From NCBI RefSeq assembly GCF_046098205.1, contig NZ_JBJURJ010000008.1:265945-329944 (forward strand): a stretch of DNA of 64,000 nucleotides, read 5' to 3'. The notes beneath the pieces were generated by a model, which worked only from the letters and a program-made list of their open reading frames with translations, did no database searches and had not been told where the DNA came from. A program made the position numbers and the translations under genes. The stretch's first letter is position 1. Every line of letters starts with the position of its first letter. Positions 1-9,461 of this stretch are shown here, in pieces. This DNA is from Paenibacillus_AR mesotrionivorans (GTDB taxonomy: Bacteria; Bacillota; Bacilli; Paenibacillales; NBRC-103111).

Positions 1-3000
1 GCAATCCGGATCGTAACATCCTTACTGGCTACCTTGTCTTCGTCAGCCGCCGTAAAGGTGAATACATAGGTCCCTGCCTTGTTTGCGCCACGGGCATATG
101 CTTGCGCTTTATCCCCACCTACAAAAGTAATCGGCCCTGCGCCAGCCGGACTTTGCTTAAGCGTCCACCCGTACGACATACGGGGTTCGGATACTGCGCT
201 GTACAGCGGATCCGGGGTCGCCGCACCGGATAATACAAGAATACTGCCATTCGATGCATCTTGAACCGCCGTCACCTCGCCGATGACTGGAGGCTGCTTC
301 TCAGGCGCTGCGGCAATCTGAACGGCCAGCTCAGCGGAGGTGCTATACTGCCCGTCGTTGGCAGTAAGCCTGACAGTATAAGCGCCGCCTTTGGTCACGA
401 CAGCCCGTGTGGTGGTTGCTTTAGGATTGGTGAAGCTTAGCGTTCCGCCTTCCGGGGTACGGACAACCTCCCATTGGTAGGCCAGCGAACCATTCGGTGC
501 TCCGTCATCGGTTACCATACCGTTTAGAATAAGGGGTAGCAGCGCCTGCGGATTGGGAGTCGTAGTTTCCACCGCTACCTCCGGAGCTTGATTTTCACCG
601 GTAGCTGCCTTAAGAATGCTCAATTCAGCCGTAGGGGCAGCGCTCATGTAATACAGGGCCACACCCTTATTGTCCTTGACATAGAACTGCCCGGCATCCG
701 CATTGTTCAGCTTCATGGTATAATAGCCGTTTTCCAGTCCCGCCCCATCAAAAACAATTTTGGAAGTATGCTCTTTTTCATCCAGATTCGAGAGCTGCAA
801 ATGAAAGGCTTTGCCGTCTTTTTGAATCTGCGCGCTTTCGATTCTGTCACTCTCCGAGGACAAGTAGATATTTTCACCGATCAGGTTAATGCGTTTGCCA
901 AAACCATCCTTGGGTGTGATATGGTAGCGGTTCCCTTCATCTGTGACTACAGCTCCATACCCGAATAGCCCAAATACCGGATCGGTGACAATATCCGAAC
1001 TAATGCGCAGCAGCGAACCATAGAGCCCTTCCTCCGATTCGCCGGAGAAGTCCTGCCAGCCGTTATTCATCACGCGTGTACCGCCATCGTTTACGTTTTT
1101 GGTGCCGGTTCCACCCTTCTGGGCGTTATATCTCCAGGAGATTCCGCCTACAGATTGTGCCGCAATCTGCCCCATATTGATAGCATTGAAGTTGGATAGC
1201 TTCGCCGCATAGCTGCGCTGCTGGGCCACGGCTGTCTGGTCCTGGGACCTTCCGTCATTCTGATAACGAAGCCAGTCATCCATGATGGATCCTGCCAGAG
1301 AGGCGGTATATTGGAAGTTCCACCAGCCTTCTCCGGCACGGAATACTGGCACGGAATAATAGTACCAAGTGGGCTGAATGCCCCGCATGGCACGGGTCTT
1401 CAAATCAGCCATTCCCATACTTTTCAAAGCTGCGCCGGCCCGCGCATCTTGGGGATAGTAGGTACGCAGAGCCTTGGCTGCGGCATAGGCCCCTTCTTCA
1501 CCGGTATTGTCATATTCAAATTCCGACCCGTAAGGATAAGCGGCATTGGTCACGTTCCGTCCTTTTGTTTGGGCAAACTTCATTTTCAAATTTTCATATT
1601 CGGTTTGCATTCCCTCTTCTTTCAGGGCCTCAATCATATCCGGAATCTGCTGTTCACCATAGAATCCGACAGCTCCGCTGGAGATGCGGTTGTAATAGAT
1701 GCCATAAGCCTTTTCCAGATAAAATTGCGGTGTTTCGCGATACGTCATCAGATGGGGATACGACTTTTGGATCCGGTACATATTGAAGAATCCCGTTGCC
1801 TCCATGATTTCGGAGAAGGTGCGTGTATAGGGCTTCGTTGAATTCGTATAAACCCCGGAGTCCTTCAGATAGTTGGCAACGGTAAAGCTGCTTTGTGTAT
1901 CTTTCATGAATGTATTCCACATAAAATCGATCAGGTAGTTTTCAATGGAACGGATTTCATCCGGATCCGGATCGAGGACATTTTTCTGGACCATAAAATT
2001 GATGTTATCGTGGCTCCAGTCATCTCCCCAATGATTAATTGATGTGTCCAGACCGGTTGTCAGATACCAGTCGCGGTAGATGCCGTAGGCAGGATGGCTG
2101 GGGTCCTTTTCTTGCGTGTTCTCTACCATAAATTCGGAATGGGCCTGCACCGTTTGGTCAAGCTCCGCCAGAACATTGAATTCAAACTGGGTGAATTTAT
2201 CTGCCTGCTCATTGCCCGTCTTCAGCTTGTAGTTCACACGAACGCTATTATTGCCGATGCTGCCAAATGTAAGCTCGTAGATATGATGCTGTTCCCCGTT
2301 TATCAATTTGGTTTCCACAAACCGGACGGATTCTGAATAGCCCGGGTTTCCGTCAGGAAGCCCGCGCCCGGCGCGGGAATTGTTAACCATTCCCGCTCTG
2401 GTCTGCCCGGGCCTGATCTCGGGAATATGCGCCGCGTCGAACGGATCATTCTCGTGAACAGACTGAATCTCTACAGACTGTACGTCGATGAGACTATCAT
2501 TATAGTGCAGATCTAGCTTTACGGGCATGTTGATAGCCGTTTGGAAGCCGGGCAGCGCCACAGCATCAATCATACCGGATTGGTACAGGATGGAGCGGAG
2601 ATTGGCCTCCCGGTCTTCCATGGACGCAGAAGCGTTATTGGGGCTGTTGGCGTTAACCTGGGGACTGTTGTCGCCTGCGCGAACCGCAGAGAATTTGAAC
2701 TTGTATGTTTTTTCCTGATTCGGCCCCAACACCAGGCTGGTGGCATCGGTAAAATATCCGCGGCCGGTTTTTTGGATATCCTTGGAGTGGATATACAGAA
2801 CATTCAGTCCCGGAAACCAGCCGCCGCTGTCACCGACCCAGTTGGAGTACGCACTTCCGGCACGGAGCTCACCCGCGTCTCCTAACCAATAATCCACATA
2901 TTCAATGCGTGCGCCGCTATCCGGCACAGGGGTAAACAGCATGAAATTGCCTTCACCGCTGGTACGGATGGCATAGGAATACCCACTGTCGGCGCCGGCA

Positions 3001-3692
3001 AAATGATGCACGGTAACCCGGTTGTCATAGGTATCTGATACGGATCTGTATTTGTTATTCCACGGCATCGGCAAACCGATATCGCCGAATTCCATGTATT
3101 TGCCGCTTTTATTTTTGAGCGTGATTTCCCACAGCATCGAACCGTCATCGCTATCCATATTAAATACTGACTTCACGTCAAAACCCTTCATCACCCGATT
3201 GGCAGTGGAGTTCAAGTCCTGTCCTTTGAAGTTAACCTCCACTTTTTTGCCGTCCGGCGAGACGGTCTTGGCAATATAAGGGTTATTCGGATTGATGGCT
3301 GAAAATTTGGTTGAACCACCGGCTGCTAATGTTTTGTTGGTGTCCACCTCCACGAAGCCGGTCCGGTTGTTGGGGAATTGATTGCTGTCACCAGTGCGGT
3401 ATGAAAAGATCATTTCACCCATCCATTGGTGCTGGACATCATCCTGCGGGGCCGTATTGTTAGGCAGAACAAAGTTAATCGGATTGCCGTTTTTATTCAC
3501 CGGGTTATTCTTGATATAAAGCTCCTCAATTTGCCCCAAGTCACCGATTTTGGCAGAAAGGCTTGCATTGGAGATACCATTCGCTGCAGCGGCTGCCGAA
3601 GGCACCGCATTCCTACTCCCCAAGGGCAGCACCCCTGAAAACAACAACATCGCGGCAGCAAGGGACACCAGCTTTTTTGTAGTCGTTTTCAT
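1..3692 (-). CDS. Secreted DUF5695-like protein with C-terminal Ig/PKD-type domains (C-terminus beyond window)
   Basis: This frame is open from the ATG at 3692 to the left edge of the window, about 1230 residues with no stop, so the C-terminus lies outside. The start follows a GGGAGG ribosome site. The N-terminus (MKTTTKKLVSLAAAMLL...) is a signal peptide ending near an Ala-rich stretch at residues 30-37, so the product is exported. Residues about 40-1000 form one large region with motifs such as GEGWWNFQYTASLAG and MGQIAAQSVGG, which I recall from DUF5695 proteins of glycan-utilising Firmicutes. That match is from memory and no reaction is known to me. Residues about 1010-1230 contain two Ig/PKD-like repeats (TYVFTFTAADED, AYTVRLTANDG). 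The gene lies downstream of the GH127 operon behind a terminator and has its own cre site, so it is probably a separate, carbon-repressed unit acting on the same plant glycan outside the cell. Confidence 0.7.
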   Translation of the reverse strand, partial: MKTTTKKLVSLAAAMLLFSGVLPLGSRNAVPSAAAAANGISNASLSAKIGDLGQIEELYIKNNPVNKNGNPINFVLPNNTAPQDDVQHQWMGEMIFSYRTGDSNQFPNNRTGFVEVDTNKTLAAGGSTKFSAINPNNPYIAKTVSPDGKKVEVNFKGQDLNSTANRVMKGFDVKSVFNMDSDDGSMLWEITLKNKSGKYMEFGDIGLPMPWNNKYRSVSDTYDNRVTVHHFAGADSGYSYAIRTSGEGNFMLFTPVPDSGARIEYVDYWLGDAGELRAGSAYSNWVGDSGGWFPGLNVLYIHSKDIQKTGRGYFTDATSLVLGPNQEKTYKFKFSAVRAGDNSPQVNANSPNNASASMEDREANLRSILYQSGMIDAVALPGFQTAINMPVKLDLHYNDSLIDVQSVEIQSVHENDPFDAAHIPEIRPGQTRAGMVNNSRAGRGLPDGNPGYSESVRFVETKLINGEQHHIYELTFGSIGNNSVRVNYKLKTGNEQADKFTQFEFNVLAELDQTVQAHSEFMVENTQEKDPSHPAYGIYRDWYLTTGLDTSINHWGDDWSHDNINFMVQKNVLDPDPDEIRSIENYLIDFMWNTFMKDTQSSFTVANYLKDSGVYTNSTKPYTRTFSEIMEATGFFNMYRIQKSYPHLMTYRETPQFYLEKAYGIYYNRISSGAVGFYGEQQIPDMIEALKEEGMQTEYENLKMKFAQTKGRNVTNAAYPYGSEFEYDNTGEEGAYAAAKALRTYYPQDARAGAALKSMGMADLKTRAMRGIQPTWYYYSVPVFRAGEGWWNFQYTASLAGSIMDDWLRYQNDGRSQDQTAVAQQRSYAAKLSNFNAINMGQIAAQSVGGISWRYNAQKGGTGTKNVNDGGTRVMNNGWQDFSGESEEGLYGSLLRISSDIVTDPVFGLFGYGAVVTDEGNRYHITPKDGFGKRINLIGENIYLSSESDRIESAQIQKDGKAFHLQLSNLDEKEHTSKIVFDGAGLENGYYTMKLNNADAGQFYVKDNKGVALYYMSAAPTAELSILKAATGENQAPEVAVETTTPNPQALLPLILNGMVTDDGAPNGSLAYQWEVVRTPEGGTLSFTNPKATTTRAVVTKGGAYTVRLTANDGQYSTSAELAVQIAAAPEKQPPVIGEVTAVQDASNGSILVLSGAATPDPLYSAVSEPRMSYGWTLKQSPAGAGPITFVGGDKAQAYARGANKAGTYVFTFTAADEDKVASKDVTIRI

Positions 3693-3737
3693 CTTAACCT
3701 CCCGTTTCTTCCTTATTATCTTCTTGCCCTGCGTAAA

Positions 3738-3751
3738 TGTAATCGCTTTCA
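3738..3751 (-). promoter_or_regulatory. Catabolite-responsive element (cre)
   Basis: On the minus strand the site reads TGAAAGCGATTACA, matching the CcpA consensus TGWAANCGNTNWCA at every position. It lies 46 bp before the ATG of the DUF5695-like gene. CcpA-HPr(Ser-P) binding here would repress that gene when preferred sugars are present. The match is seen in the sequence; the regulation is inferred. Confidence 0.75.
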
Positions 3752-3761
3752 ATCCATGTTC

Positions 3762-3800
3762 AAAAAATGGGTTCCTATACAACCATCATAAGAACCCATT
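3762..3800 (-). terminator. Rho-independent terminator after the GH127 gene
   Basis: A perfect 9-bp inverted repeat (AATGGGTTC / GAACCCATT, arms 3792-3800 and 3766-3774) is followed on the minus strand by a run of T at 3762-3767. It separates the GH127 transport operon from the DUF5695-like gene. Confidence 0.75.
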
Positions 3801-3870
3801 CCGGCAACCGTATGTTCTTAATCGCCACCCCCTTTCCGAGTTTTGGAGTAAGGTGCCTTACAGGATGCTA

Positions 3871-5772
3871 TTATTTCGAGCGGATCCAAACCGTCATTTC
3901 TCCCGGCTCCCGGTTCCCCCAGTATGCGTAGGGAACGGCCAAAACGCTGACGCTTCTGTCCTCCCTGATGACAGGTCTGTACAGCTCATCCTTCCAGGAG
4001 GGATCAGAACGCAGCCCCTGCCCGGACAACACCACAATACCACCCAGAATATCGTCCCTGTAGCCCGCTTCGAATTCAGCATTTACGGGAAGGCAGATAT
4101 CCGTAAGATCCGGGCCGTTATCCGCTTGTTCCAGGCAATAGACCAGCGGGCCATATTGCAAGGCGACTTTGCCTGCATTCTCGTGCACCTTGGGATTGGA
4201 CTCGATACGCTCAGCAGCCATAGCAAAATGGAGCAAAATTTCGTCCTGATTCATCCACTGTCTGTTGATCTGGGCGTAGCCATGCTCTGTGATGGCGCTC
4301 AAATCCAGCGTCTCCCCGTTAACTGTTATCCGGGGAGTTCTGCACCAGGACGGAACCCGGAAGGAAAGGGTGCAGCTGACTGCCTCATCCAGCTCCAGTC
4401 CAACCCGGATCTCTCCGTCCCATGGATAACGGGTATCTGTGTGCAGGATCAGCCTTTTTCCTTGGACATCAAATGTACTTTCATTGGAGGCATAAAGATG
4501 CATCATCACCGTTGTCCCGTTTTGTGTAAAAAAGTAAGTATCTAACGATGTCAGGATCCGCGCCAGGTTAGGGGGACAGCAAGCACAGCCGAACCAAGGC
4601 ACACGCTCGGTTTTGACATGCTGCATATCGTGACGGTATTGCGTGACTGCAGGATGAACCTCCAAGGGATTGACGTAAAAATAACGTGTACCGTCCAGCG
4701 ACATCCCGCTCAGCATCCCGTTATATAAAACCCGCTCCATCACATCCCCGTACCGGCTGTCCGTCTCCAGCTGAAGCATGCGGAATGCCCACATGACAAG
4801 GCCGATGGATGCGCATGTTTCGGTATAAGCCGTATCGTTGGGCAGATCGTAGTCGATGGTGAACCGTTCGCCATGCCCTTGAGAGCCCAGTCCTCCTGTA
4901 ATATACATCCGCTTGGAGGTTACATGATGCCAGAGCTTGCGAAGCGCCTCGGTCAGCGTCTCATCCCCGCAAGCCTTTGCCAGGTCCGCCATGGCCGAAT
5001 ACAGATACATGGCACGTACGGCATGCCCCTCCGCCGTGTGCTGCTCTCTTACAGGATCATGGGCCTGATGATAATCCAGCTCGAACCAGCGGTCCTTGGA
5101 CGGGGCGCCGAATCCGGGGTCCTCCTTTAGGAAGCTGGGCTGTTTGCCCCGCTCCTCCACGAAATACCGGCTTAAATTCAAATACCGCAGCTCGTTCGTT
5201 ATCCGGTACAGCTTAACCAGAGCAAGCTCAATTTCCTCATGGCCGCAGTAGACCCGCATTTTGTCAGGATCAGGGCCTATCACCCGGTCTATATAATCGG
5301 CGTAACGGCACATCATATCCAAGAAGGTCCGCTTTTGGGTGGCCTCGAAGTACGCAACCGCTGCCTCCATCAGGTGACCCGCACAATAAAGCTCATGCCC
5401 AAAGGCGAAATCATGCCAACGCTGCTCCGGTGCCGCAACCGTAAAGTACGTGTTCAGGTAGCCGTCCGGCTGTTGGGCCCGCTTCATCAAGTCCACAACA
5501 GCATCAATCACCCCTTCGAGCCCCGGGTCCGGAGAGTGTCTCAGGCTGTAAGCCGCAGCCTCGATCCATTTGGCCACGTCGCTGTCTTGGAAGACCATGC
5601 CATAAAAAGCCCCGGTTTTCTCCCCTGCCGTGATCCGCAGGTTTTCTATGGCGTGACTCGGCTCCGCACCTTCAATTTCGTCGTTCAGTGCTTTCCACTG
5701 GTACGGAATCGTTTCCTGAACGGTCTGCCTCACCTTGGGTTGCCAAAATTGATCATGCAGTCTAACTTTCAT
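3871..5772 (-). CDS. GH127 beta-L-arabinofuranosidase
   Basis: A 633-residue cytoplasmic enzyme with no signal peptide, in the size range of the GH127 family (HypBA1 is about 658 residues). The family removes beta-L-arabinofuranosyl residues with a zinc-bound cysteine nucleophile. The key residues are visible: E302 (in HGERFT, equivalent to the HypBA1 acid/base), E318 and C320 (in TETCASI), and C396-x-C398-C399 (in WFGCACCPPN), which provide the zinc ligands and the nucleophile C398. A longer reading from 5919 is possible, but the ATG at 5772 has a GGAGAG ribosome site at proper spacing and begins the conserved MKVRLHDQFW sequence. It is the last gene of the leftward operon, 32 bp after the permease gene, so its substrate is probably an imported arabinooligosaccharide. 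Related families GH142/GH146 differ, and the GH127 call is firm at superfamily level. Confidence 0.9.
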   Translation of the reverse strand: MKVRLHDQFWQPKVRQTVQETIPYQWKALNDEIEGAEPSHAIENLRITAGEKTGAFYGMVFQDSDVAKWIEAAAYSLRHSPDPGLEGVIDAVVDLMKRAQQPDGYLNTYFTVAAPEQRWHDFAFGHELYCAGHLMEAAVAYFEATQKRTFLDMMCRYADYIDRVIGPDPDKMRVYCGHEEIELALVKLYRITNELRYLNLSRYFVEERGKQPSFLKEDPGFGAPSKDRWFELDYHQAHDPVREQHTAEGHAVRAMYLYSAMADLAKACGDETLTEALRKLWHHVTSKRMYITGGLGSQGHGERFTIDYDLPNDTAYTETCASIGLVMWAFRMLQLETDSRYGDVMERVLYNGMLSGMSLDGTRYFYVNPLEVHPAVTQYRHDMQHVKTERVPWFGCACCPPNLARILTSLDTYFFTQNGTTVMMHLYASNESTFDVQGKRLILHTDTRYPWDGEIRVGLELDEAVSCTLSFRVPSWCRTPRITVNGETLDLSAITEHGYAQINRQWMNQDEILLHFAMAAERIESNPKVHENAGKVALQYGPLVYCLEQADNGPDLTDICLPVNAEFEAGYRDDILGGIVVLSGQGLRSDPSWKDELYRPVIREDRSVSVLAVPYAYWGNREPGEMTVWIRSK

Positions 5773-5804
5773 GCAGCTTTCTCTCCTTCCACTCGGTAGA
5801 CAGC

Positions 5805-6689
5805 CTAACCCTTCATCCCCGTCATCGTAATTCCTTCTACAAAATATTTTTGGCCAATCAGATAAAAAATCACCCCCGGAGCAAAGGACAGGCAGGTGGC
5901 TGCCATCGTCGATGCCCAATCCGTCTTTAACTGGCCTCTAAAATTAGTAAGCCCCAATGCAATGGTGTATTTATTGCTTGAGTTAATATAAACCAGCTGC
6001 TGGAGCAAATCATTCCACAGACCAATGAAAATAAACAAGGCTACGACGATCATGGCTGGCCTGATGGCCGGTAAAATAATGTGGAACAAAATGCGGAAGT
6101 ATCCGGCACCGTCGATGGTTGCGGCCTGGTCCAGCTCCCTGGGTATGGTCATAATAAACTGCCGGATCAAGAAGATATTAAAGGCTCCTCCGCCGCAGAA
6201 ATATGGCAGAATGATCGGTAAATAGCTGTCACGGATCCCCAGCCCCTGCGTCCATGCAATGTATAGAGGAATGAGGGTCACCATGGTAGGCAAAAGCATG
6301 GAGCCGACTACCAACGTCCAGATGATCTTTTTCCCTCTAAATCTTAATCTTGCAAAAGCATATCCGCATAAGGTGGCCGTAAATGTTCCTGCCAAGCAGG
6401 AGGGGACAATAATTACCATGGTATTCCACAGATATTCCCAATACTTGAACACGCCTAATGTTTTTTCATAGTTGGAAAACAGCCATTTGCCGGGTATTAG
6501 AGATGGCGGATACCGGTAGATTTCGGCATTGGTCATCAGCGACGTTCGGAAAATCCACCAAATCGGAAAAAGCGCGAGGATGGCAAAGAAAATGACCGTC
6601 ACCATCGTTATCACATTCAAAATGCGTTCATTCCGTTTTTTACTTTTTAGCTTGCCGCTTCTAAGTCTGCCGACTGCAGCTTCACTCAT
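5805..6689 (-). CDS. ABC sugar permease, CUT1 MalG-type
   Basis: A 294-residue inner-membrane component of a carbohydrate importer, with about six hydrophobic helices and the cytoplasmic EAA loop (DQAATIDGAGYF...LP, about residues 180-205) that contacts the ATPase. The ATG at 6689 overlaps the TGA of the upstream permease as ATGA and follows AGGAGGGG; a start ten residues earlier lacks such a site. The gene pairs with the MalF-type permease and the lipoprotein upstream. No ATPase is encoded nearby. In Bacillus, CUT1 importers of this kind use a shared MsmX-type ATPase, and I infer the same here. The substrate is probably an arabinose-containing oligosaccharide, inferred from GH127 and GH51 on either side. 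Confidence 0.9.
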   Translation of the reverse strand: MSEAAVGRLRSGKLKSKKRNERILNVITMVTVIFFAILALFPIWWIFRTSLMTNAEIYRYPPSLIPGKWLFSNYEKTLGVFKYWEYLWNTMVIIVPSCLAGTFTATLCGYAFARLRFRGKKIIWTLVVGSMLLPTMVTLIPLYIAWTQGLGIRDSYLPIILPYFCGGGAFNIFLIRQFIMTIPRELDQAATIDGAGYFRILFHIILPAIRPAMIVVALFIFIGLWNDLLQQLVYINSSNKYTIALGLTNFRGQLKTDWASTMAATCLSFAPGVIFYLIGQKYFVEGITMTGMKG

Positions 6690-7630
6690 TTGTCGTCCCC
6701 TCCTTCCTGGAAGATCCACCGGTTCGAGGTTTTGAATAAAACCGCAGTAAAGAGCGCAATAATGATGAAAATAATAAAGGTCGTTGCACCTGCGTAACCC
6801 AGCTTGTTATTGACAAAGGCCTGATCATACATCAGGTAGGTCATAAAGCGGGAAGCATTGCCAGGTCCGCCATTGGTCAACACAAGAGATGGCGTAACCA
6901 CCTGAAAATTGGCGATAAGGCTCAGCAGCAGGTTATAGAAAATAATCGGTGATATGCCGGGCAAGGTGATATGCCAGAAGCGCTGCCACCCATTCGCCCC
7001 GTCAATTTCAGCGGCTTCATAATAGATCCCCGGAACATTCTGCAGCCCTGCCAAAAAGATCACAATCAGGTTGCCCGACAGCCAGACCGCAATCAAGGAA
7101 AGGGAAGGAACAACGTACCGTGAATCCGCAATAAAGAGGATTTTATCCATCCCGATTTCAGAGAGAAGATAGTTGAAAAATCCGAAATTCGCCTCATACA
7201 GCCAGGACCATCCCACATATATGGCCACCGCCGGCAAAACATAAGGCACATAAAAGACCGCTCTGAAAAAACCTCTTGCCGGTATTTTACGGTTTAACAG
7301 TATCGCAATAAATAGGGAATAGATCATGCTGCCAATGACGGACAAAAAGGAAAAATAAAGTGTTGCGATAATCGAATCCTTAATATAGGGATCGGTAGTG
7401 AAGAGCTTGATGTAATTTGAGAATCCGATAAATTCCGGACTGGTTAAGCCCGACCAATTGGTCATACTGATGCCAAGCACCCCCAAAAGGGGCAAATATG
7501 TAAGAAAAGCCAGTCCGAGAAAAGCGGGAATTAAGCAAATGTAAGCAACCCGTTCCTCACTCGAAAACCTGCGGAAGCGTTGTTTCGGAATCTTTTTTAC
7601 CGTTTCCATACCTAGCTTAGTCGTTTCCAT
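6686..7630 (-). CDS. ABC sugar permease, CUT1 MalF-type
   Basis: A 314-residue membrane protein with six predicted helices and an EAA loop (YYEAAEIDGANGWQRFWHI, about residues 205-225) typical of MalF/LacF-like permeases. It follows the solute-binding protein gene by about 100 bp and is translationally coupled to the next permease through an ATGA overlap at 6686-6689. The ATG at 7630 has a GGTGGAG ribosome site; another ATG seven codons later is possible. With its partner it would form the transmembrane channel of the importer. Confidence 0.9.
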   Translation of the reverse strand: METTKLGMETVKKIPKQRFRRFSSEERVAYICLIPAFLGLAFLTYLPLLGVLGISMTNWSGLTSPEFIGFSNYIKLFTTDPYIKDSIIATLYFSFLSVIGSMIYSLFIAILLNRKIPARGFFRAVFYVPYVLPAVAIYVGWSWLYEANFGFFNYLLSEIGMDKILFIADSRYVVPSLSLIAVWLSGNLIVIFLAGLQNVPGIYYEAAEIDGANGWQRFWHITLPGISPIIFYNLLLSLIANFQVVTPSLVLTNGGPGNASRFMTYLMYDQAFVNNKLGYAGATTFIIFIIIALFTAVLFKTSNRWIFQEGGDDK

Positions 7631-7733
7631 CCCTGGCTCTCCACCTCAGCTTTGAAGGATGACCGCCGCCGGTTACGCGGCCTTGGCGGTCATCCTCTCT
7701 ATCCATTTTTATTTTCCGATAACTGTCCAGTCG

Positions 7734-9137
7734 CTATTTCCCTTTATTGGCTGCCTTCAGCTTATCCAGATTTTTAGTGATGGCATCCTTGGCTGTAGTC
7801 TTCCCGGTCCAGACATCTCCCAGAACCGATCCCAGCAGGTTATTAAATTCCGTTGTGTAATTGGTATAGAACCAGGAAGCCGGCCTCGCAGCGGGGGATT
7901 GGGCATAATCGACTACCGCTGACTTGTATTCGGCGTACGGAGGGAAGTTGGGATTTTCAACCCACTTGCGGGTTAACGTTTCGTCCTTATACCATTTTTC
8001 AAGCGTAGGCATCCAGATTCCTTCTGAAATAAGGCCCCAGTTGTTTTCCTCAGCCGTATACCATTTGAGGAATTCCATGGCTTCGGCCGGGTTCTTCGTT
8101 TGGGAGAATACCACATTGGCGCCGCCTGTGTTAAGTGTTACTTTTTCCTTCATATAAGGCAGTACGGCCACACCGTATTTCAGGCCTTCTTTTTTGGCGG
8201 TATTCAAGCTGGTTCCTACATTCCACTGGCCGTTTGTGGCCATTGCAACCGTCCCCGCTATAATGGTACGTTGAATGCCATCGTCCGTCTGCCCAACAGA
8301 CAGCGGAGCAACATGGTCCTTCAAATATAGATCGGCAACCTTCTGAATCGCTTCGATACTGGCGTCTTCTCCAACTCTTACATCGGTCCCGTCTTTGTTG
8401 TAGTAGCCGCCGCCATTGCTAATGGCCCAGGTTTCCAGCTGCCACGGCAGATTTTCCACGGATGCACCAAACTGGACGATGCTCTTCTGATCAAATCCGG
8501 CCTCGCCGGGATGTTTACCGTTCTTATCAAGGGTCAGCTTCTTGGCCGTCTCCACGAATTGGTCCCATGTCCATGCTTTGTCCAGAGAGGCCGGAGGATA
8601 AGGCACCTTCGCTTTGTCGAACATGTCTTTGTTGTAATAAAGAAGAAGGATTTCATTGGCAGCCGCATACGCTACAGGCTTGCCATTATATTTGTAGGCC
8701 AGGCTGTCCAGCGGTTTGCTGCCTGTTCCTTCATACATGGCACTTACATCCTTCAGCATCCCTTTGGAAGACCATTGGATGACCGCATCCTCCTTTAACA
8801 TCCCCACATCCGGCAATTGATTGGCCGTTGCCATGGTATTCAGCTTGGTGATGTAGCTTTCCCACGGAATCGCTACCACTTCCACTTGAATGCGGTCTTG
8901 GGAGGCATTAAACTTATCTACTGCCTTCTGGGTTGTATTTCCTTCCTCCGCGCTTCCCCACATGGAATAAGTAATCTTGACCTTCTTCCCATTTGCCGCT
9001 GTTGTCGCTGATGCTTTAGGAGATTCTCCTCCGGATGGCGATGGCGATGTGTTTGTCTCATTCTCCCCGCAACCTACTGCACCAGCTACCAATAAAATGG
9101 AGATAAAACCTGCCCCCAGCTTCCGTCCCACTTTCAT
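7734..9137 (-). CDS. Extracellular sugar-binding lipoprotein of CUT1 importer
   Basis: A 467-residue lipoprotein. The signal sequence runs to a lipobox (AGAVGC), with the lipidated Cys at residue 23, followed by a Ser/Pro/Gly-rich linker and then a family 1 solute-binding fold (KVKITYSMWGSAEEGNTTQ near residue 52). It is the first gene of the leftward operon, so it is likely the most highly expressed. It would capture oligosaccharides outside the membrane and deliver them to the two permeases that follow. The start has GGGGGAG upstream. The exact sugar cannot be read from sequence; arabinan or beta-arabinooligosaccharides are inferred from the neighbouring GH127 and GH51 genes. Confidence 0.9.
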   Translation of the reverse strand: MKVGRKLGAGFISILLVAGAVGCGENETNTSPSPSGGESPKASATTAANGKKVKITYSMWGSAEEGNTTQKAVDKFNASQDRIQVEVVAIPWESYITKLNTMATANQLPDVGMLKEDAVIQWSSKGMLKDVSAMYEGTGSKPLDSLAYKYNGKPVAYAAANEILLLYYNKDMFDKAKVPYPPASLDKAWTWDQFVETAKKLTLDKNGKHPGEAGFDQKSIVQFGASVENLPWQLETWAISNGGGYYNKDGTDVRVGEDASIEAIQKVADLYLKDHVAPLSVGQTDDGIQRTIIAGTVAMATNGQWNVGTSLNTAKKEGLKYGVAVLPYMKEKVTLNTGGANVVFSQTKNPAEAMEFLKWYTAEENNWGLISEGIWMPTLEKWYKDETLTRKWVENPNFPPYAEYKSAVVDYAQSPAARPASWFYTNYTTEFNNLLGSVLGDVWTGKTTAKDAITKNLDKLKAANKGK

Positions 9138-9234
9138 TTTTCCACTCCCCCTTCATAATTGAGCGAAAACATAATCTTGTGACCCAATCTCTTGGTAATT
9201 CCAAGTATCAAGCCTCTTCCATTTACTTACGGGC

Positions 9235-9393
9235 TAAGGAAGCGCTTGCTTTTAATGGAATTATACTTGATCCCACCTGAGTTGGAAACCAGAATCACAA
9301 CCTCTTTTTTCAGATTTTCAACCTTAAAAAACCTGTTTAACAAAACACCGGAGGGGTCTGGAATATGCTTATTTTCTTTTTAAGGAAGCGCTT
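9235..9393. promoter_or_regulatory. Exact 13-bp direct repeat in the divergent promoter region
   Basis: The region between the lipoprotein gene (leftward) and the AraC-type gene (rightward) holds two exact copies of TAAGGAAGCGCTT, at 9235-9247 and 9381-9393, 146 bp apart start to start. Each contains the palindrome AAGCGCTT, which resembles the core of a cre site but lacks the outer consensus bases. They may be operators for the adjacent AraC-type regulator or degenerate cre sites. The rest of 9138-9461 is AT-rich with no gene. Confidence 0.55.
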
Positions 9394-9461
9394 TATTTCT
9401 GAAAGGACTTGAAGTATGATTAGAATAACTTTTTCCAATTAAAGCCTATGGAGGGGTATTT

